The notes beneath the pieces were generated by a model. That model was not told the DNA's origin. It searched no databases and saw nothing but the letters and a program-made list of their open reading frames with translations. Both the position numbers and the translations under genes were made by a program. A stretch of DNA of 64,000 nucleotides from Jonesiaceae bacterium BS-20. GTDB lineage: Bacteria; Actinomycetota; Actinomycetes; Actinomycetales; Cellulomonadaceae. Of this stretch, positions 35,883 to 45,210 are shown in pieces. The first letter of the stretch is position 1. Each line of letters opens with the position of its first letter. The stretch is from assembly GCA_039995105.1 (NCBI GenBank), contig CP146203.1:2046001-2110000 (forward strand), in the 5' to 3' direction.

Positions 35883-37175
35883 ATGAAGAGCAAAGTCGCT
35901 CTAGGTTTTGGTTTAGCAGTTGTTATGACCGCCAGTTTGGCGGCCTGTTCCAGTGGTCCCTCCGGCAATGCTGACGACACGGTGACGCTTCAAATGGTTG
36001 AGTCCTTGACCAGTCCTGAACGCACAAAGGTGCTGCAAGAGTTGATCGATGACTTCGAGGCAGCGAACGAGGGAATCAAGGTCGATCTGATCTCACCCCC
36101 AACCGAGCAGGCAGACCAAAAGATTCAACAAATGCTTCAGGCTGGCAAAGGAGTTGACGTAGTTGAGGTACGTGACCTGACCGTTGGTTCCTACTCAACC
36201 AATGGTTGGCTCTATGACATGAAGTCGGACTTTGCTGACTGGGATGGCCGGGCCGCGCTGTCACAAACCACGATTGACCTCATTGATTCCGAAGACAATA
36301 TGTACTTCATGCCATATGGATACTTTGGGCTCTCAATTTTCTACCGCACAGACCTGATTGAACAGGCTGGCTTCGATGGACCTCCGGACACGTGGGAAGA
36401 CCTGTATAGCCAAGCAAAGACCATTCAAGATACCTTGCCAAACCAGTACGGTTTTGCTCTGCGGGGTGGTCGTAGCGGATTCATGCATGCCATTCAAGTC
36501 ATCGAGTCTTACCTGGCTGACAAGGTTGACCTGCAGAACGCTTACTTCCTAGCAGATGGCAGCACCATTTTTGCACAGCCCGAAGCGCAGGAAGCACTGG
36601 ACCTGTACCTCGAGATCTTCCAGGACGCTGCCCCTGAATCCGCTATTTCCTGGGGTTTCCCAGAGATGGTTGAAGGATTCTCAAACGGCTCCACAGCATT
36701 CCTCATGCAAGATCCGGAAGTCATCACCGCTCTCAAGGGCTCAGGCTCGATCACAACTGACCAGTGGAACACCACCGCAGTACTCAAGGGCGCGGGTGGT
36801 AAAGCCTTCCAAGCGCAGGCATTCTCAGGTTGGGGAGTAGCAGAAAGTTCTGAATACCAAGATGAGGCTGTTAAGTTGGTCCAGTTCCTCACTTCAGGCG
36901 AGGCATCACTAACTTTTTCTCAGAACAACAACCAGATTCCAATCTTGGCTGCCGGCGCTGAGTCTGACTACTACAAGGAAGGCCCATGGGAGTCCTACTT
37001 CAATATGAGCGCTGACCCGGCCACCTACATTGTGGGTAACCAGCCACGCACTTCAGAGCACTGGGCGGACTGGTCTGAGCTCGCAGACGCAGACCTCCAG
37101 CAACTGTTGCTTGGCCAAACAACTTCAGAAGAAGTCCTCACCAAGTGGGACGAATTCTGGGCTGACAAGCGCTAA
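35883..37175 (+). CDS. Sugar-binding lipoprotein of an ABC importer
   Basis: A 430-aa extracellular solute-binding protein, family 1 type. The signal peptide ends in the lipobox LAAC (Cys at residue about 22), so it is lipid-anchored outside the membrane. The mature part has the usual fold, with TWEDLYSQAKTI near 170 typical of sugar binders. It heads a three-gene importer; the first permease starts 17 bp after its stop. A small hairpin (GCCCAC/GTGGGC, 35846-35862) lies in the leader. No ATPase is encoded here; a shared MsmK-type ATPase elsewhere is likely. Confidence 0.92.
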   Translation: MKSKVALGFGLAVVMTASLAACSSGPSGNADDTVTLQMVESLTSPERTKVLQELIDDFEAANEGIKVDLISPPTEQADQKIQQMLQAGKGVDVVEVRDLTVGSYSTNGWLYDMKSDFADWDGRAALSQTTIDLIDSEDNMYFMPYGYFGLSIFYRTDLIEQAGFDGPPDTWEDLYSQAKTIQDTLPNQYGFALRGGRSGFMHAIQVIESYLADKVDLQNAYFLADGSTIFAQPEAQEALDLYLEIFQDAAPESAISWGFPEMVEGFSNGSTAFLMQDPEVITALKGSGSITTDQWNTTAVLKGAGGKAFQAQAFSGWGVAESSEYQDEAVKLVQFLTSGEASLTFSQNNNQIPILAAGAESDYYKEGPWESYFNMSADPATYIVGNQPRTSEHWADWSELADADLQQLLLGQTTSEEVLTKWDEFWADKR

Positions 37176-37192
37176 CAACGAGGAGAATCAGA

Positions 37193-38200
37193 ATGACCGT
37201 GTCTCGCAAAGAGAACGCGGACGCTGTCACTACTTTGAATCCAAAGCCGAAGGGGCCCCAGCGTTTCGTTGGAGCCCCTTCGGGGCAGCGCCGCCGTATC
37301 TTCACAGGTAAAGATGGCTTCACCATCTTCTTATTTCTGCTACCTGCGCTCATATTTGTAGGCATCTTCACCTACTACCCCATGATCAACGGAAGCCAGA
37401 TGGCTTTTAGGCAGTGGAAGCTGACTAACCTCACGGAAACACCGTGGATCTGGTTCGAGAACTTCAAAACAGTTCTTGCCGATGCCAACTTTGCCACGAT
37501 CGCGTGGAACACTGTCGTTTGGGTTGTCGTATCGCTGATATTTCAGTTCCTAATTGGCTTTGCAGTAGCACTATGGCTCCGAAACAAGTTCCGGTTCAGA
37601 GGGCTCTATCAAGCGCTTATTTTCTTCCCCTGGGCGATCTCCGGGTTTCTTATTGGGATCATGTTCCGGTGGATGTTTAATGGCGAGTTCGGTGTAGTCA
37701 ATGACCTACTCATAAGACTCGGTCTAATCGAGAAGAATATCGCGTGGCTATCAAGTCCCGACACAGCAATGTTCGCAATTATCGTTGCAAACATTTGGTA
37801 TGGGGTAACCTTCTTCGCGATCATGCTCCTGGCCGCCCTTCAATCCGTTCCAGAAGAACTCTATGAGGCTGCCGCACTTGATGGAGCAGGAAAAGCACAA
37901 ACCCTATTCTCTGTGACCATTCCGTATATCAGCGCCACGATCGCGTTGACGGTCCTATTGCGAGTCATCTGGATTTTTAACTTCCCAGATCTGATTTGGG
38001 CAATGACAAATGGGGGCCCAGCAAACCAGACCCATATCTTCACCACCTGGATGATTCAGACTACTCAAAAGGGAGACTATGGAACGGCTTCTGCAATGGG
38101 CCTAATCGTAGTTGCTTTCCTACTGGTGTTTGCCATTTTCTATCTCATGGCAACAACCGAGAAAACGCCTAAGTCAGAGCGGAAGGAAGCATCTAAATGA
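37193..38200 (+). CDS. Sugar ABC transporter permease, MalF type
   Basis: A 335-aa inner-membrane permease with six hydrophobic segments after a charged N-terminus of about 40 residues. The EAA loop reads LYEAAALDGAG (about 223-233). Its stop overlaps the start of the second permease (ATGA at 38197-38200). It forms the channel with that partner and receives substrate from the binding protein encoded upstream. Confidence 0.93.
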   Translation: MTVSRKENADAVTTLNPKPKGPQRFVGAPSGQRRRIFTGKDGFTIFLFLLPALIFVGIFTYYPMINGSQMAFRQWKLTNLTETPWIWFENFKTVLADANFATIAWNTVVWVVVSLIFQFLIGFAVALWLRNKFRFRGLYQALIFFPWAISGFLIGIMFRWMFNGEFGVVNDLLIRLGLIEKNIAWLSSPDTAMFAIIVANIWYGVTFFAIMLLAALQSVPEELYEAAALDGAGKAQTLFSVTIPYISATIALTVLLRVIWIFNFPDLIWAMTNGGPANQTHIFTTWMIQTTQKGDYGTASAMGLIVVAFLLVFAIFYLMATTEKTPKSERKEASK

Positions 38201-39030
38201 ACAAGACAAACTACTGGGGAGTGAGCTCTAAGGTTGCCTTTCTTGGCTTCTGGCTCCTTGTAACGTTATTCCCGCTGTATTGGATCCTAGTTACGTCTTT
38301 GAAACCAGCCAAAGACATCTATAGCTATCCGTTACAGTACTGGCCTGAGGTGTTCAGCCTCGAAAACTATAAGAGCCTCTTAGTCCAAGCAGATTTTGGC
38401 AAATATATTGGCAACTCTCTTCTAGTTGCACTGATTGCAGGTGGCGCTGGGACAGCAATCGCCATTTTATCGGCTTATGTCCTCTCCCGCTTTGAGTTCC
38501 GCTCCAAAGGTGCCGTACTCATTGCATTCCTCATTACCCAAATGATCCCCACGTTTATTGCCTTGGGGCCGCTCTACCAAATGATGGTCAAGCTAAACCT
38601 TGTAGACCAAAAATTTGGGCTCATGCTGGTGTATGTGGCCATGTGTATTCCATTTTCAACGGTCATGCTGCGAGGGTTCTTCAGCAACATCCCAGCGTCC
38701 CTGGATGAAGCGGCCATGATCGATGGCTGCTCAAGGTTGGGCTCCTTGTGGCGGATTATCTTACCGGTGATGAAGCCTGGAATTATTGCTGCGTTTATCT
38801 TCAACTTTGTGAACTGTTGGAATGAATTATTTTTATCCGTCACTTTGATGAATTCGGATGCGAACAAGACTGTTCCTACGGCGCTCAATGGTTTCATCAC
38901 CAGTTACAACATTGACTGGAGCTCTATGTCCGCAGCCGCCGTACTAACGGTCATCCCATCAATGATTCTCTTCGCTTTTGCTTCGAAGCACATTGTTATG
39001 GGCCTTACCGCGGGTGCAGTCAAAGAGTAA
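38197..39030 (+). CDS. Sugar ABC transporter permease, MalG type
   Basis: A 277-aa inner-membrane permease with the usual six segments and the EAA loop SLDEAAMIDGCSRLG (about 168-182). It is the last gene of the importer operon, translationally coupled to the MalF-type permease. A hairpin with a pyrimidine-rich tail lies 14 bp after the stop. Confidence 0.93.
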   Translation: MNKTNYWGVSSKVAFLGFWLLVTLFPLYWILVTSLKPAKDIYSYPLQYWPEVFSLENYKSLLVQADFGKYIGNSLLVALIAGGAGTAIAILSAYVLSRFEFRSKGAVLIAFLITQMIPTFIALGPLYQMMVKLNLVDQKFGLMLVYVAMCIPFSTVMLRGFFSNIPASLDEAAMIDGCSRLGSLWRIILPVMKPGIIAAFIFNFVNCWNELFLSVTLMNSDANKTVPTALNGFITSYNIDWSSMSAAAVLTVIPSMILFAFASKHIVMGLTAGAVKE

Positions 39031-39043
39031 GTTCATGAGTGAA

Positions 39044-39093
39044 AACCGGCTGGCTCCTCTGCCTCGAAGGGCTATGAGCCGGCCGGTTCTTTC
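39044..39093 (+). terminator. Probable terminator of the importer operon
   Basis: A 13-bp stem (AACCGGCTGGCTC / GAGCCGGCCGGTT, one wobble pair) with a 19-base loop is followed by CTTTC. The tail is short for an intrinsic terminator, but the position directly after the last gene supports the call. Confidence 0.6.
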
Positions 39094-39986
39094 GCCGGCA
39101 CCTTCGGTAGCGTGTGTGGGTCGAACCGGAGCGGCTGCGGGTGTATCTAGAAGCCCTATGTTCCTGCCAATTAGCTTCAAAGAGATCATGACTGGGAAGT
39201 TTGGTTGAGAAAAATCATCCTGCCTGCTGCTCCGACACCGCAAGGTGGTGCGTTCACCAAGTACCTGTTAATTGGTAAAAGGAGCACAGTTTTACTGGCC
39301 CACCAACGCTCCCCGTAAACAACAGTGGTGACTATTACTTATGGGGGGTTCTACCTCAGCGGCCGGACGCCCCTGAGGTAAATTTGCGGCAGAATTCTTC
39401 TAGCCGTACTTACTCGTGGGATTGCTGGCAGCGCAAACGTGGCTTTTCTTGATAAATATCCGGACCGAGTCTGCCAGGACTCTACCTGCACAGCGGTTCC
39501 CTATCAGGATCAGGGTCGCACCAATTCTGCCGCGCAATTGGCCTACGGTAAGGTGATTGTTTATGGTTTTTGCGGCCAGGCCTAGGTCGGTCACCGGGGC
39601 GTTACTGATTGCAAACCCCAGCACTCTAATGTCACGGGTGTGTAGCCCGCCAACCGGTAGTGAAGCCATGAAGGTCAGGCTGGCCGGCAGCCGGTACAGT
39701 CGGTCCGCACTAATCGCAGCGTACTGCGTTAAGGCCCCATGGCAGCCTGCATCCTGGCCGGAACTTCGACGGAAATTTGCTGCATCATGCGTCTTTCCGG
39801 TTATGAGTTTGGGCTGGTACCGCGTCCGGTAGTCGGTCAAACTTTGTGGGCTCTGATCACCATAGTCCTGGGTCGCAACCAGTTTTTCTGCTGGCAGATA
39901 ACGGAACTAGGAAATTTCCCTGGTAATCCAGCATCGCCGAAGACCAAATGCCTACTTGTACTTACAGCCTCCCGTAAACTTGAGTT
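39094..39986. other. Gene-poor stretch with a pseudogene and a hairpin
   Basis: About 890 bp. It contains a LuxR-type pseudogene on the minus strand (separate entry) and an imperfect hairpin TACCTCAG...CTGAGGTA at 39352-39380 with an inner GGC/GCC pairing, possibly an old terminator. I see no intact gene. Confidence 0.5.
39400..39840 (-). pseudogene. LuxR/NarL-type regulator remnant
   Basis: The minus-strand frame holds a recognisable LuxR helix-turn-helix block: LHTRDIRVLGFA, then PVTDLGLAAKTINNHLTVGQL, then GATLILI (residues about 65-115 of the open frame). In the family this reads LTxREIEVL...VTDIGLAAKTINNHL...LTLI. Several residues are missing between recognition elements and the C-terminal continuation is unrelated. 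The N-terminal half does not show a receiver or other sensor domain. I interpret it as the decayed C-terminus of a response regulator. Confidence 0.55.
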
Positions 39987-41255
39987 ATGGAACTTGCCTT
40001 GCTCCCACTTGCAGACGCGGTGTTGCCGCTGATCCGCAGCAATAACCCCAACCTGTGGCGCTATTCGGCGTCCAATGAGCAAGGCATGTCCATGCATAAG
40101 GGTGCCGCCATCCTTGAGGCCGCAATCGGAGCCCCGGATGCGCTACCTCAGCTGGGCGTGCGGGTGGCAACCCCAAAAGAAACGTATTCCGTGGCACACA
40201 AGGCGCTGGCGAGCGCCATTAAGGTGATTGGTCGCGCGGATGATTCTGCTGGGATTATTGGCGATGCCTGCCGCGAGTTGATCCGGTTGCATCCGCTTGC
40301 AGCCAAAGCGGCCGGTGTTGCCCAGCTTGAGCTGGCCAAGTGGTTTTGGAGGTTCCACTTTAATGAGGAAGTGGATTACTTCAACTTGGACCCGGTTGCG
40401 TACGCACCGGCGCTGGGTGAAAAAGGCATTGCCCGCCTACGGTCTTTGGTGATTGCCTTCCGGGAACAGATTGCCGCTACCCCACTGAGCGACGGTCCGT
40501 ATTCATACGATCACCGGGAGTTCCTGGCCGAGTATCTTGAGCAGCGCTTGGCCGTGCTGGACAAAGACTTTGACGCCATTGTCACCACTCACCTGCGCGA
40601 AGGTAAGGTGGCCGCCCACGTTGAGGACGTTGCTGAGGCTTTTGAAGAGATCGGTGAACTTGAGTTAGCCATTACTTGGGCACACCGCGCCCTGCTCTTT
40701 GACCGGGGCCACCAGGCAGCACAGGCCGCAAATAGGTGGTGGCGGTTGCTTGGACAGCAGCGACCTGAAGAACTTCCTGGTGCCGCCCGCCTGTTGTTTG
40801 ACCGGTGGCCAAATTCCACTTCTGCGGCCCGGTTAGTGGAGAACGCTGGCGTTGAACCGGTGAGCCACATTATGGATGTTTTACAGCAGTTCCCCGATGC
40901 CCTAGTCCGGTTCCAACTGGACACCCTGGCTGATCCAAAACTTGCTTGGGAAACCGCGCACCAGCTGGAACTGGTGAGCGCGTGGGTGTGGAAGGATCTC
41001 GCTAAAGCATATTTCCCCACTGACCCGGTAGCGTCTATCGAAGTCCAACTGCAAATCATTAGCGCCAATCTCACGGAAGCTAAAACCTCTAAGTACCGGC
41101 CGGCAGCGCTGGAACTGAAAGAGTTACGCAAGGCCGCAAATCAGGCATCGGCACAAGCTTTGACCGCAGTAGATCAAGGCATAGCCGAGTTAAGGGAGAA
41201 ATATAACCGGCGGCCCAGTTTTCTGGCCGCGCTCACCCGAGCCCGGCTACCTTAA
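39987..41255 (+). CDS. DUF6880-like helical-repeat protein
   Basis: A 422-aa cytosolic protein, almost all helical and resembling DUF6880 proteins, which look TPR-like and often accompany SWIM zinc-finger domains. The features that suggest this are LLPLADAVLPLI at the start, the LELAKWFWRFHF segment (about residues 112-123), the YAPALGEKGIARLRSL block (about 135-150) and repeated helix pairs with Ala/Leu faces. There is no zinc-finger here. Function unknown. It stands alone on the strand, between a pseudogene and the carbonic anhydrase. Confidence 0.65.
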   Translation: MELALLPLADAVLPLIRSNNPNLWRYSASNEQGMSMHKGAAILEAAIGAPDALPQLGVRVATPKETYSVAHKALASAIKVIGRADDSAGIIGDACRELIRLHPLAAKAAGVAQLELAKWFWRFHFNEEVDYFNLDPVAYAPALGEKGIARLRSLVIAFREQIAATPLSDGPYSYDHREFLAEYLEQRLAVLDKDFDAIVTTHLREGKVAAHVEDVAEAFEEIGELELAITWAHRALLFDRGHQAAQAANRWWRLLGQQRPEELPGAARLLFDRWPNSTSAARLVENAGVEPVSHIMDVLQQFPDALVRFQLDTLADPKLAWETAHQLELVSAWVWKDLAKAYFPTDPVASIEVQLQIISANLTEAKTSKYRPAALELKELRKAANQASAQALTAVDQGIAELREKYNRRPSFLAALTRARLP

Positions 41256-41676
41256 ATCCCCAAGTCCGGCACCGAGAACCTGGTAGATTCCGGCCCCGCC
41301 CACGCACACGTGGACCAACTCTTCGCTAGAACTGCCGTGGCAGTGCCGCATACGCGTTCGCCGCAATCTGGGCAAAAAGCTGCTCATGCCCTACTCAAAG
41401 TGCACGGTGGTCTGGTCCAGCAGGAGCATACCGCATGAACTCCAGAGGGTGGGATACTTCCCACTAACTTCCCCACACATCAGGCAGCAGGTAGTCGGCA
41501 CCATTCTTTGGGCAAAGTTCACCTAGACCGCCATCCCGTGTTGCGTCCGCTTGCCAACTTCGTAGTATCCCGGGTCGAGCACAAATATGTCCCCGGGGTG
41601 TGCCCTTTGCTGTGCAGTTCCAAGCGGTGCTTGACAGTGCTTGACAGTGCTTGACTCACCTGCCGCTGCCGGCTAT
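41256..41676. other. Intergenic gap with a small tandem repeat
   Basis: About 420 bp between convergent genes. At 41631-41656 a 10-bp unit (CTTGACAGTG) is repeated two and a half times. No open frame in either direction shows a domain I can name. Confidence 0.45.
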
Positions 41677-42342
41677 TCACAGCTCGATCGTGAGTTTTCC
41701 TACCGCTGCAATCGGTGCCACGCGGCCCTCAGCCAACTGGTATTGGCAACCCACAATACCCAATGCGCCGGCGGCAACCGCGTCACTAATGATCTTGGAA
41801 TCCCGCATCAAAGCGTTAATGGTGTTGCGTAGGTGGCGGCGGCCCACGGCATCGGCATCCATAAGTTCAGGGTCAACATACGGGGTCTCGCGGTGCTCAC
41901 TCAACCACTCCTGCTGCACGGCCGGGCGAATCTCATTGAGTTCCCGTTTAATAGCGTCGCTAACCTGGCTGGGTTGTGCGTTGGACTGATCAATCGCGGC
42001 AGCAACCGCGCCGCACGAGCAGTGCGCCAGCACCACAATGACTGCAACGCCTAACTCCGCCACTGCAAACTCCATGGTTGCAATGGTGTTTGCGTTAGAG
42101 ATCTGGCCAATGTTGCGCACCACAAACAGGTCACCCAGTCCGCAGTCAAACAGGATCTCAGCGGCAACCCGAGAGTCAGAACAACCCAGAAAAGCCGCAT
42201 TGGGGGCCTGACTCGTTGATAGTTCACTGCGGCGTGCAGCACCCTGTTGCGGATGTTCCAGGGTGTCATCCATAAAACGCAAATTACCGTTTGCAAGCGT
42301 TTCCCATGCCTCTTGCGGGGTGACTCGTGGGGTAGTAAACAT
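41677..42342 (-). CDS. Beta-class carbonic anhydrase
   Basis: A zinc enzyme of about 221 aa that interconverts CO2 and bicarbonate in the cytosol. Zinc ligands are visible: Cys in GCSDSRVA (about residue 53 from the chosen Met), and His and Cys in LAHCSCGAV (about 105-113). The catalytic Asp-Arg pair is the DSR. I start at the ATG 42342, 11 codons inside a possible GTG start at 42375, because family members begin close to the TPQEAW segment. Length is normal. Confidence 0.93.
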   Translation of the reverse strand: MFTTPRVTPQEAWETLANGNLRFMDDTLEHPQQGAARRSELSTSQAPNAAFLGCSDSRVAAEILFDCGLGDLFVVRNIGQISNANTIATMEFAVAELGVAVIVVLAHCSCGAVAAAIDQSNAQPSQVSDAIKRELNEIRPAVQQEWLSEHRETPYVDPELMDADAVGRRHLRNTINALMRDSKIISDAVAAGALGIVGCQYQLAEGRVAPIAAVGKLTIEL

Positions 42343-42375
42343 GAAATCCCAATCCGTTCGGCTCGGCACCAACAC

Positions 42376-42694
42376 GTCTGGCAGTGCCTCAATCAGATGC
42401 GTTAACAGTTTTCACAGGTGCGTGACTCCTACGGTGTACCGCCCCCTGACCCTGTTGCGCTCTGTTCACACTACTCCTGGCAGCAACACCACCTCCGCCG
42501 TAGTTATGATTTGGACAGTGCCATCCGCCACTTCTGAGTAGTAGGCAACCTTGGATGGGAGCTGGTAGCTACCGCAGAATTTGGTGCAGTAAAGCGGCAC
42601 AAGATAATGTCCACAACAGAATTGTTACCCATGGCACTTTTCACGTTGGCAATGCTGCCAAAGGTTTGTGACACTTTTAGAGAACAGGACCCGC
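42376..42694. other. Intergenic gap
   Basis: About 320 bp separating the carbonic anhydrase from a truncated membrane-protein frame. No gene, operator or structured element is evident to me. Confidence 0.4.
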
Positions 42695-42889
42695 ATGAAT
42701 GGTGTTACCTGGCAGGGCATCCCCGCTTTCTTCATTGTTGGCACAGGCATTTACTACCTAGGCCGGCACCTCAACGTCACCGGTCCCACCAAGAAACTGG
42801 CCGCCATGATTGCTCAATACAATGAGCAAGCTGGTGTTTTGGCATCACCCAGTATCAACCATGCCCCAACCGCCCCTTTGCATGTCTAA
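42695..42889 (+). pseudogene. Truncated paralogue of the 25.5-kb membrane protein
   Basis: This 64-codon frame (NGVTWQGIPAFFIVGTGIYY, then GRHLNVTGPTKKLAAMIAQYN) matches residues about 31-77 of the protein at 25487-25909 with most positions identical or conservative. It lacks that protein's first membrane segment and its C-terminal third with the last two. The Met sits where the longer copy has GTNMDGITW, so the 5' end was lost. It could still encode a one-helix peptide, but I expect it is a remnant. Confidence 0.65.
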
Positions 42890-43021
42890 ACATCACGGTG
42901 CTGCGCACGTATCTGTTTATCAAGGTATTGCCTGAGTATTGGGATAACCAGATACCGCCACACGGAACAAACCTTTTGGCCCCTCACAGGTTTGTGGGGA
43001 TAGATCTGGCAGGATGAAACC

Positions 43022-44476
43022 GTGTCAATTATTGCAAGTGCCCTCAAATACGAGCGGATTGCGGAGTCCAACGCAACGCTGCGGCTCCTGCGGGCCACCA
43101 ATCTTGCTGTGGTCGCCGCGATTTTGGAAACCCACTTGGGCACTCCGGGGGCAAAGCTAGTCGCAGAGGACCTCTTTGAGCTCATTGAAGCTGACCTTTT
43201 TGACCTGCGCGAGCACTTTGAACTACCTAAAACCGCTAAGGCATACTGCGATGACTGGCGGGTGGCTGGGTTTTTGATTCGCCGCCCAGCAACCACCGCG
43301 CGGGGGGAAACCTATGAGCTTTCCGCTGATGCCCTCAGCGCCATCCGCACCCTGGGCCAGCTCAGCGCGCCGCAGTCCACCATTACCGAGTCCCGGCTGG
43401 TGAATCTGGCCGCAGCAATCCGTCAGATTGCAATCGATACAGACCCGGATGTCACCCGGCGCAAGGCCGCGCTGCTGGCCGAGCGGGACGCAATAGACGA
43501 GGAGATCGCTCGGATTAAAACCGGGCACTTAAGCATTTTGGAGAATCGGCGCGCGCTAGAACGGGTCGCTGATGTGCTCAGTCAGGCCCAAGACTTACCC
43601 GCAGATTTTGCGCGGGTGCGCGCTAAGTTTGAAGACCTCAACACTAACCTGCGGCACAGTATTGTCACCTCTGATCAAAGCCAAAGTACCGTCCTTGATG
43701 AAGTGTTCCGGGGCGTGAACCTCATTGAAGATTCCGATGAGGGCCGCACATTCACCGCTTTTTTGGCGCTGCTCCGGGACCCAGAGCGCTCGGCCGCACT
43801 CGATGGAGACATTGCCGAGGTCTTGGCACGCGAGTTCGCTACAGAACTATCTGCCGATGCCCGCCACAACCTACGCTCTTTGCTCCCAGCTTTGAAGTCC
43901 GGCAGCCGCGATGTTAACAGTGCGCTGACCGAGTTTGCCCGGGGTTTACGCCGCTATGTTTACTCCCAGGAGTATCAGCGTGACCGGACGCTGCGCGCAC
44001 TGATACAACAAAGCCTTGCCGCAGCTTTACCAGCCAGTCAGGTGGTGCGTCCCACCACCGAGGTTAATGTTGCTCTCGAACTTTCTGCCATGAAATTATT
44101 CAGTGCCGGAACCATAAGCCCCCATGACCCCAGCGACTTTGACACCGGCGGTTTGCTGGAACAGCAGCGGGAACTGGTAACCGAGTTTGCAGATCTAGCA
44201 GCGATTGTGCGGGAATCAGAAATTGATTTTTCTGAGCTCACCGCAAACGTTAATACGTTGCTGCAGCAAATCCAACGGCCCACCATTGGGCAGGTGCTAC
44301 GGGAGTTTCCGGCCACCCAAGGCATTGCGAGCGTGGTGGGGCTCATGTCTTTGGCCCGCCAGCAGGGCGCCGTGAAACCCGGTGCAACCGAACAGTTGCA
44401 GTGGTTAGGGCTGGACGGGGTAACCCGCACCGCACTGGTGGAACACCACATCTTTACCAAGGAGGTAGTTGCGTGA
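43022..44476 (+). CDS. jetA: Wadjet subunit JetA (DUF3375)
   Basis: The 484-aa kleisin-like subunit of a type I Wadjet complex, which bridges the SMC-like JetC heads. The N-terminal winged-helix region, followed by ARGETYELSADALSAIR (about 95-111), is typical of DUF3375 proteins. The central part is helical. It starts at GTG. Its stop overlaps the next start (GTGA at 44473-44476). The four jet genes are in canonical order, and the set is complete. Confidence 0.93.
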   Translation: MSIIASALKYERIAESNATLRLLRATNLAVVAAILETHLGTPGAKLVAEDLFELIEADLFDLREHFELPKTAKAYCDDWRVAGFLIRRPATTARGETYELSADALSAIRTLGQLSAPQSTITESRLVNLAAAIRQIAIDTDPDVTRRKAALLAERDAIDEEIARIKTGHLSILENRRALERVADVLSQAQDLPADFARVRAKFEDLNTNLRHSIVTSDQSQSTVLDEVFRGVNLIEDSDEGRTFTAFLALLRDPERSAALDGDIAEVLAREFATELSADARHNLRSLLPALKSGSRDVNSALTEFARGLRRYVYSQEYQRDRTLRALIQQSLAAALPASQVVRPTTEVNVALELSAMKLFSAGTISPHDPSDFDTGGLLEQQRELVTEFADLAAIVRESEIDFSELTANVNTLLQQIQRPTIGQVLREFPATQGIASVVGLMSLARQQGAVKPGATEQLQWLGLDGVTRTALVEHHIFTKEVVA

Positions 44477-45210
44477 CCGAGCAAAACACCCCGGCCCAAG
44501 ACCACGCGCAGGTTGGCGAGCCTACTGATCCGCTGTGGCCTAATGACACCGGGACCTTGCGGGACCAATCCCGGCGCGCGTTGTTGGAGTTACTCAAGGG
44601 ACCCTACCTGTCCGGCCAGCGCCGCCCCCAACTATGGGCCGCGCTTATGGCTGATCAACCAGCCATTACCAGTGCCTTGCATAACCTGTTTTTAGACCTC
44701 GTGATTGACCCGGTTGATGAGTTTGCGTTTGTGCGTAAAGCCCAAACCGCGGATTTCGATGCCCCCAGTGCGCTCCGCCGCGAGCCGTTAACTCTGTTGG
44801 ATACCGCCGTAGTCTTAGTGCTGCGCCAACTACTGCTGGCAACCGGCGGAACCGAACGAGTGATCGTGGGTAAAGAAGAAATTTATGAACGAGTCGCCGT
44901 CTACCGCACCGGCGACGAGGTAGCGTTCCAACGTAATTTCAATGGCTCTTGGTCACGCATGGTGGATCGGTTTAGGTTTTTGGCCCGGGCCGGTGAGGAC
45001 CGGGTAGAGATCTCCCCCGTGGTCAAATTCATTGTCGATGAAGACCGGGTACGGGCCCTGCTCAAGGTGTATCAGGAACTTGCCAACCCAACGCCGCCGG
45101 TGGATACCGGATCCCAGTCTGCGCCCGTGCCACAAACTCCTGCCCTGCCCCAGGCTGAGGGTATGTTTGATTTATTTAGCCCCACCGAAAGTAATGAGGC
45201 ACCGCAGTGA
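44473..45210 (+). CDS. jetB: Wadjet subunit JetB (DUF4194)
   Basis: A 245-aa KITE-like subunit that binds the kleisin JetA and the SMC-like JetC. DUF4194 features visible are RRALLELLKGPYLSG (about residues 35-49), DEFAFVRKAQ (about 87-96) and the LLDTAVVLVLRQLLL segment (about 114-128). I start at the GTG 44473, which overlaps the jetA stop; frames further upstream would overlap jetA by 70 bases. It is followed by jetC in another GTGA overlap. Confidence 0.93.
   Translation: MTEQNTPAQDHAQVGEPTDPLWPNDTGTLRDQSRRALLELLKGPYLSGQRRPQLWAALMADQPAITSALHNLFLDLVIDPVDEFAFVRKAQTADFDAPSALRREPLTLLDTAVVLVLRQLLLATGGTERVIVGKEEIYERVAVYRTGDEVAFQRNFNGSWSRMVDRFRFLARAGEDRVEISPVVKFIVDEDRVRALLKVYQELANPTPPVDTGSQSAPVPQTPALPQAEGMFDLFSPTESNEAPQ

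Noticed and set aside
39352-39380. Hairpin TACCTCAG/CTGAGGTA as a member of the dispersed hairpin family
   Set aside because: It shares only the CTGAGG core, too little to include it.
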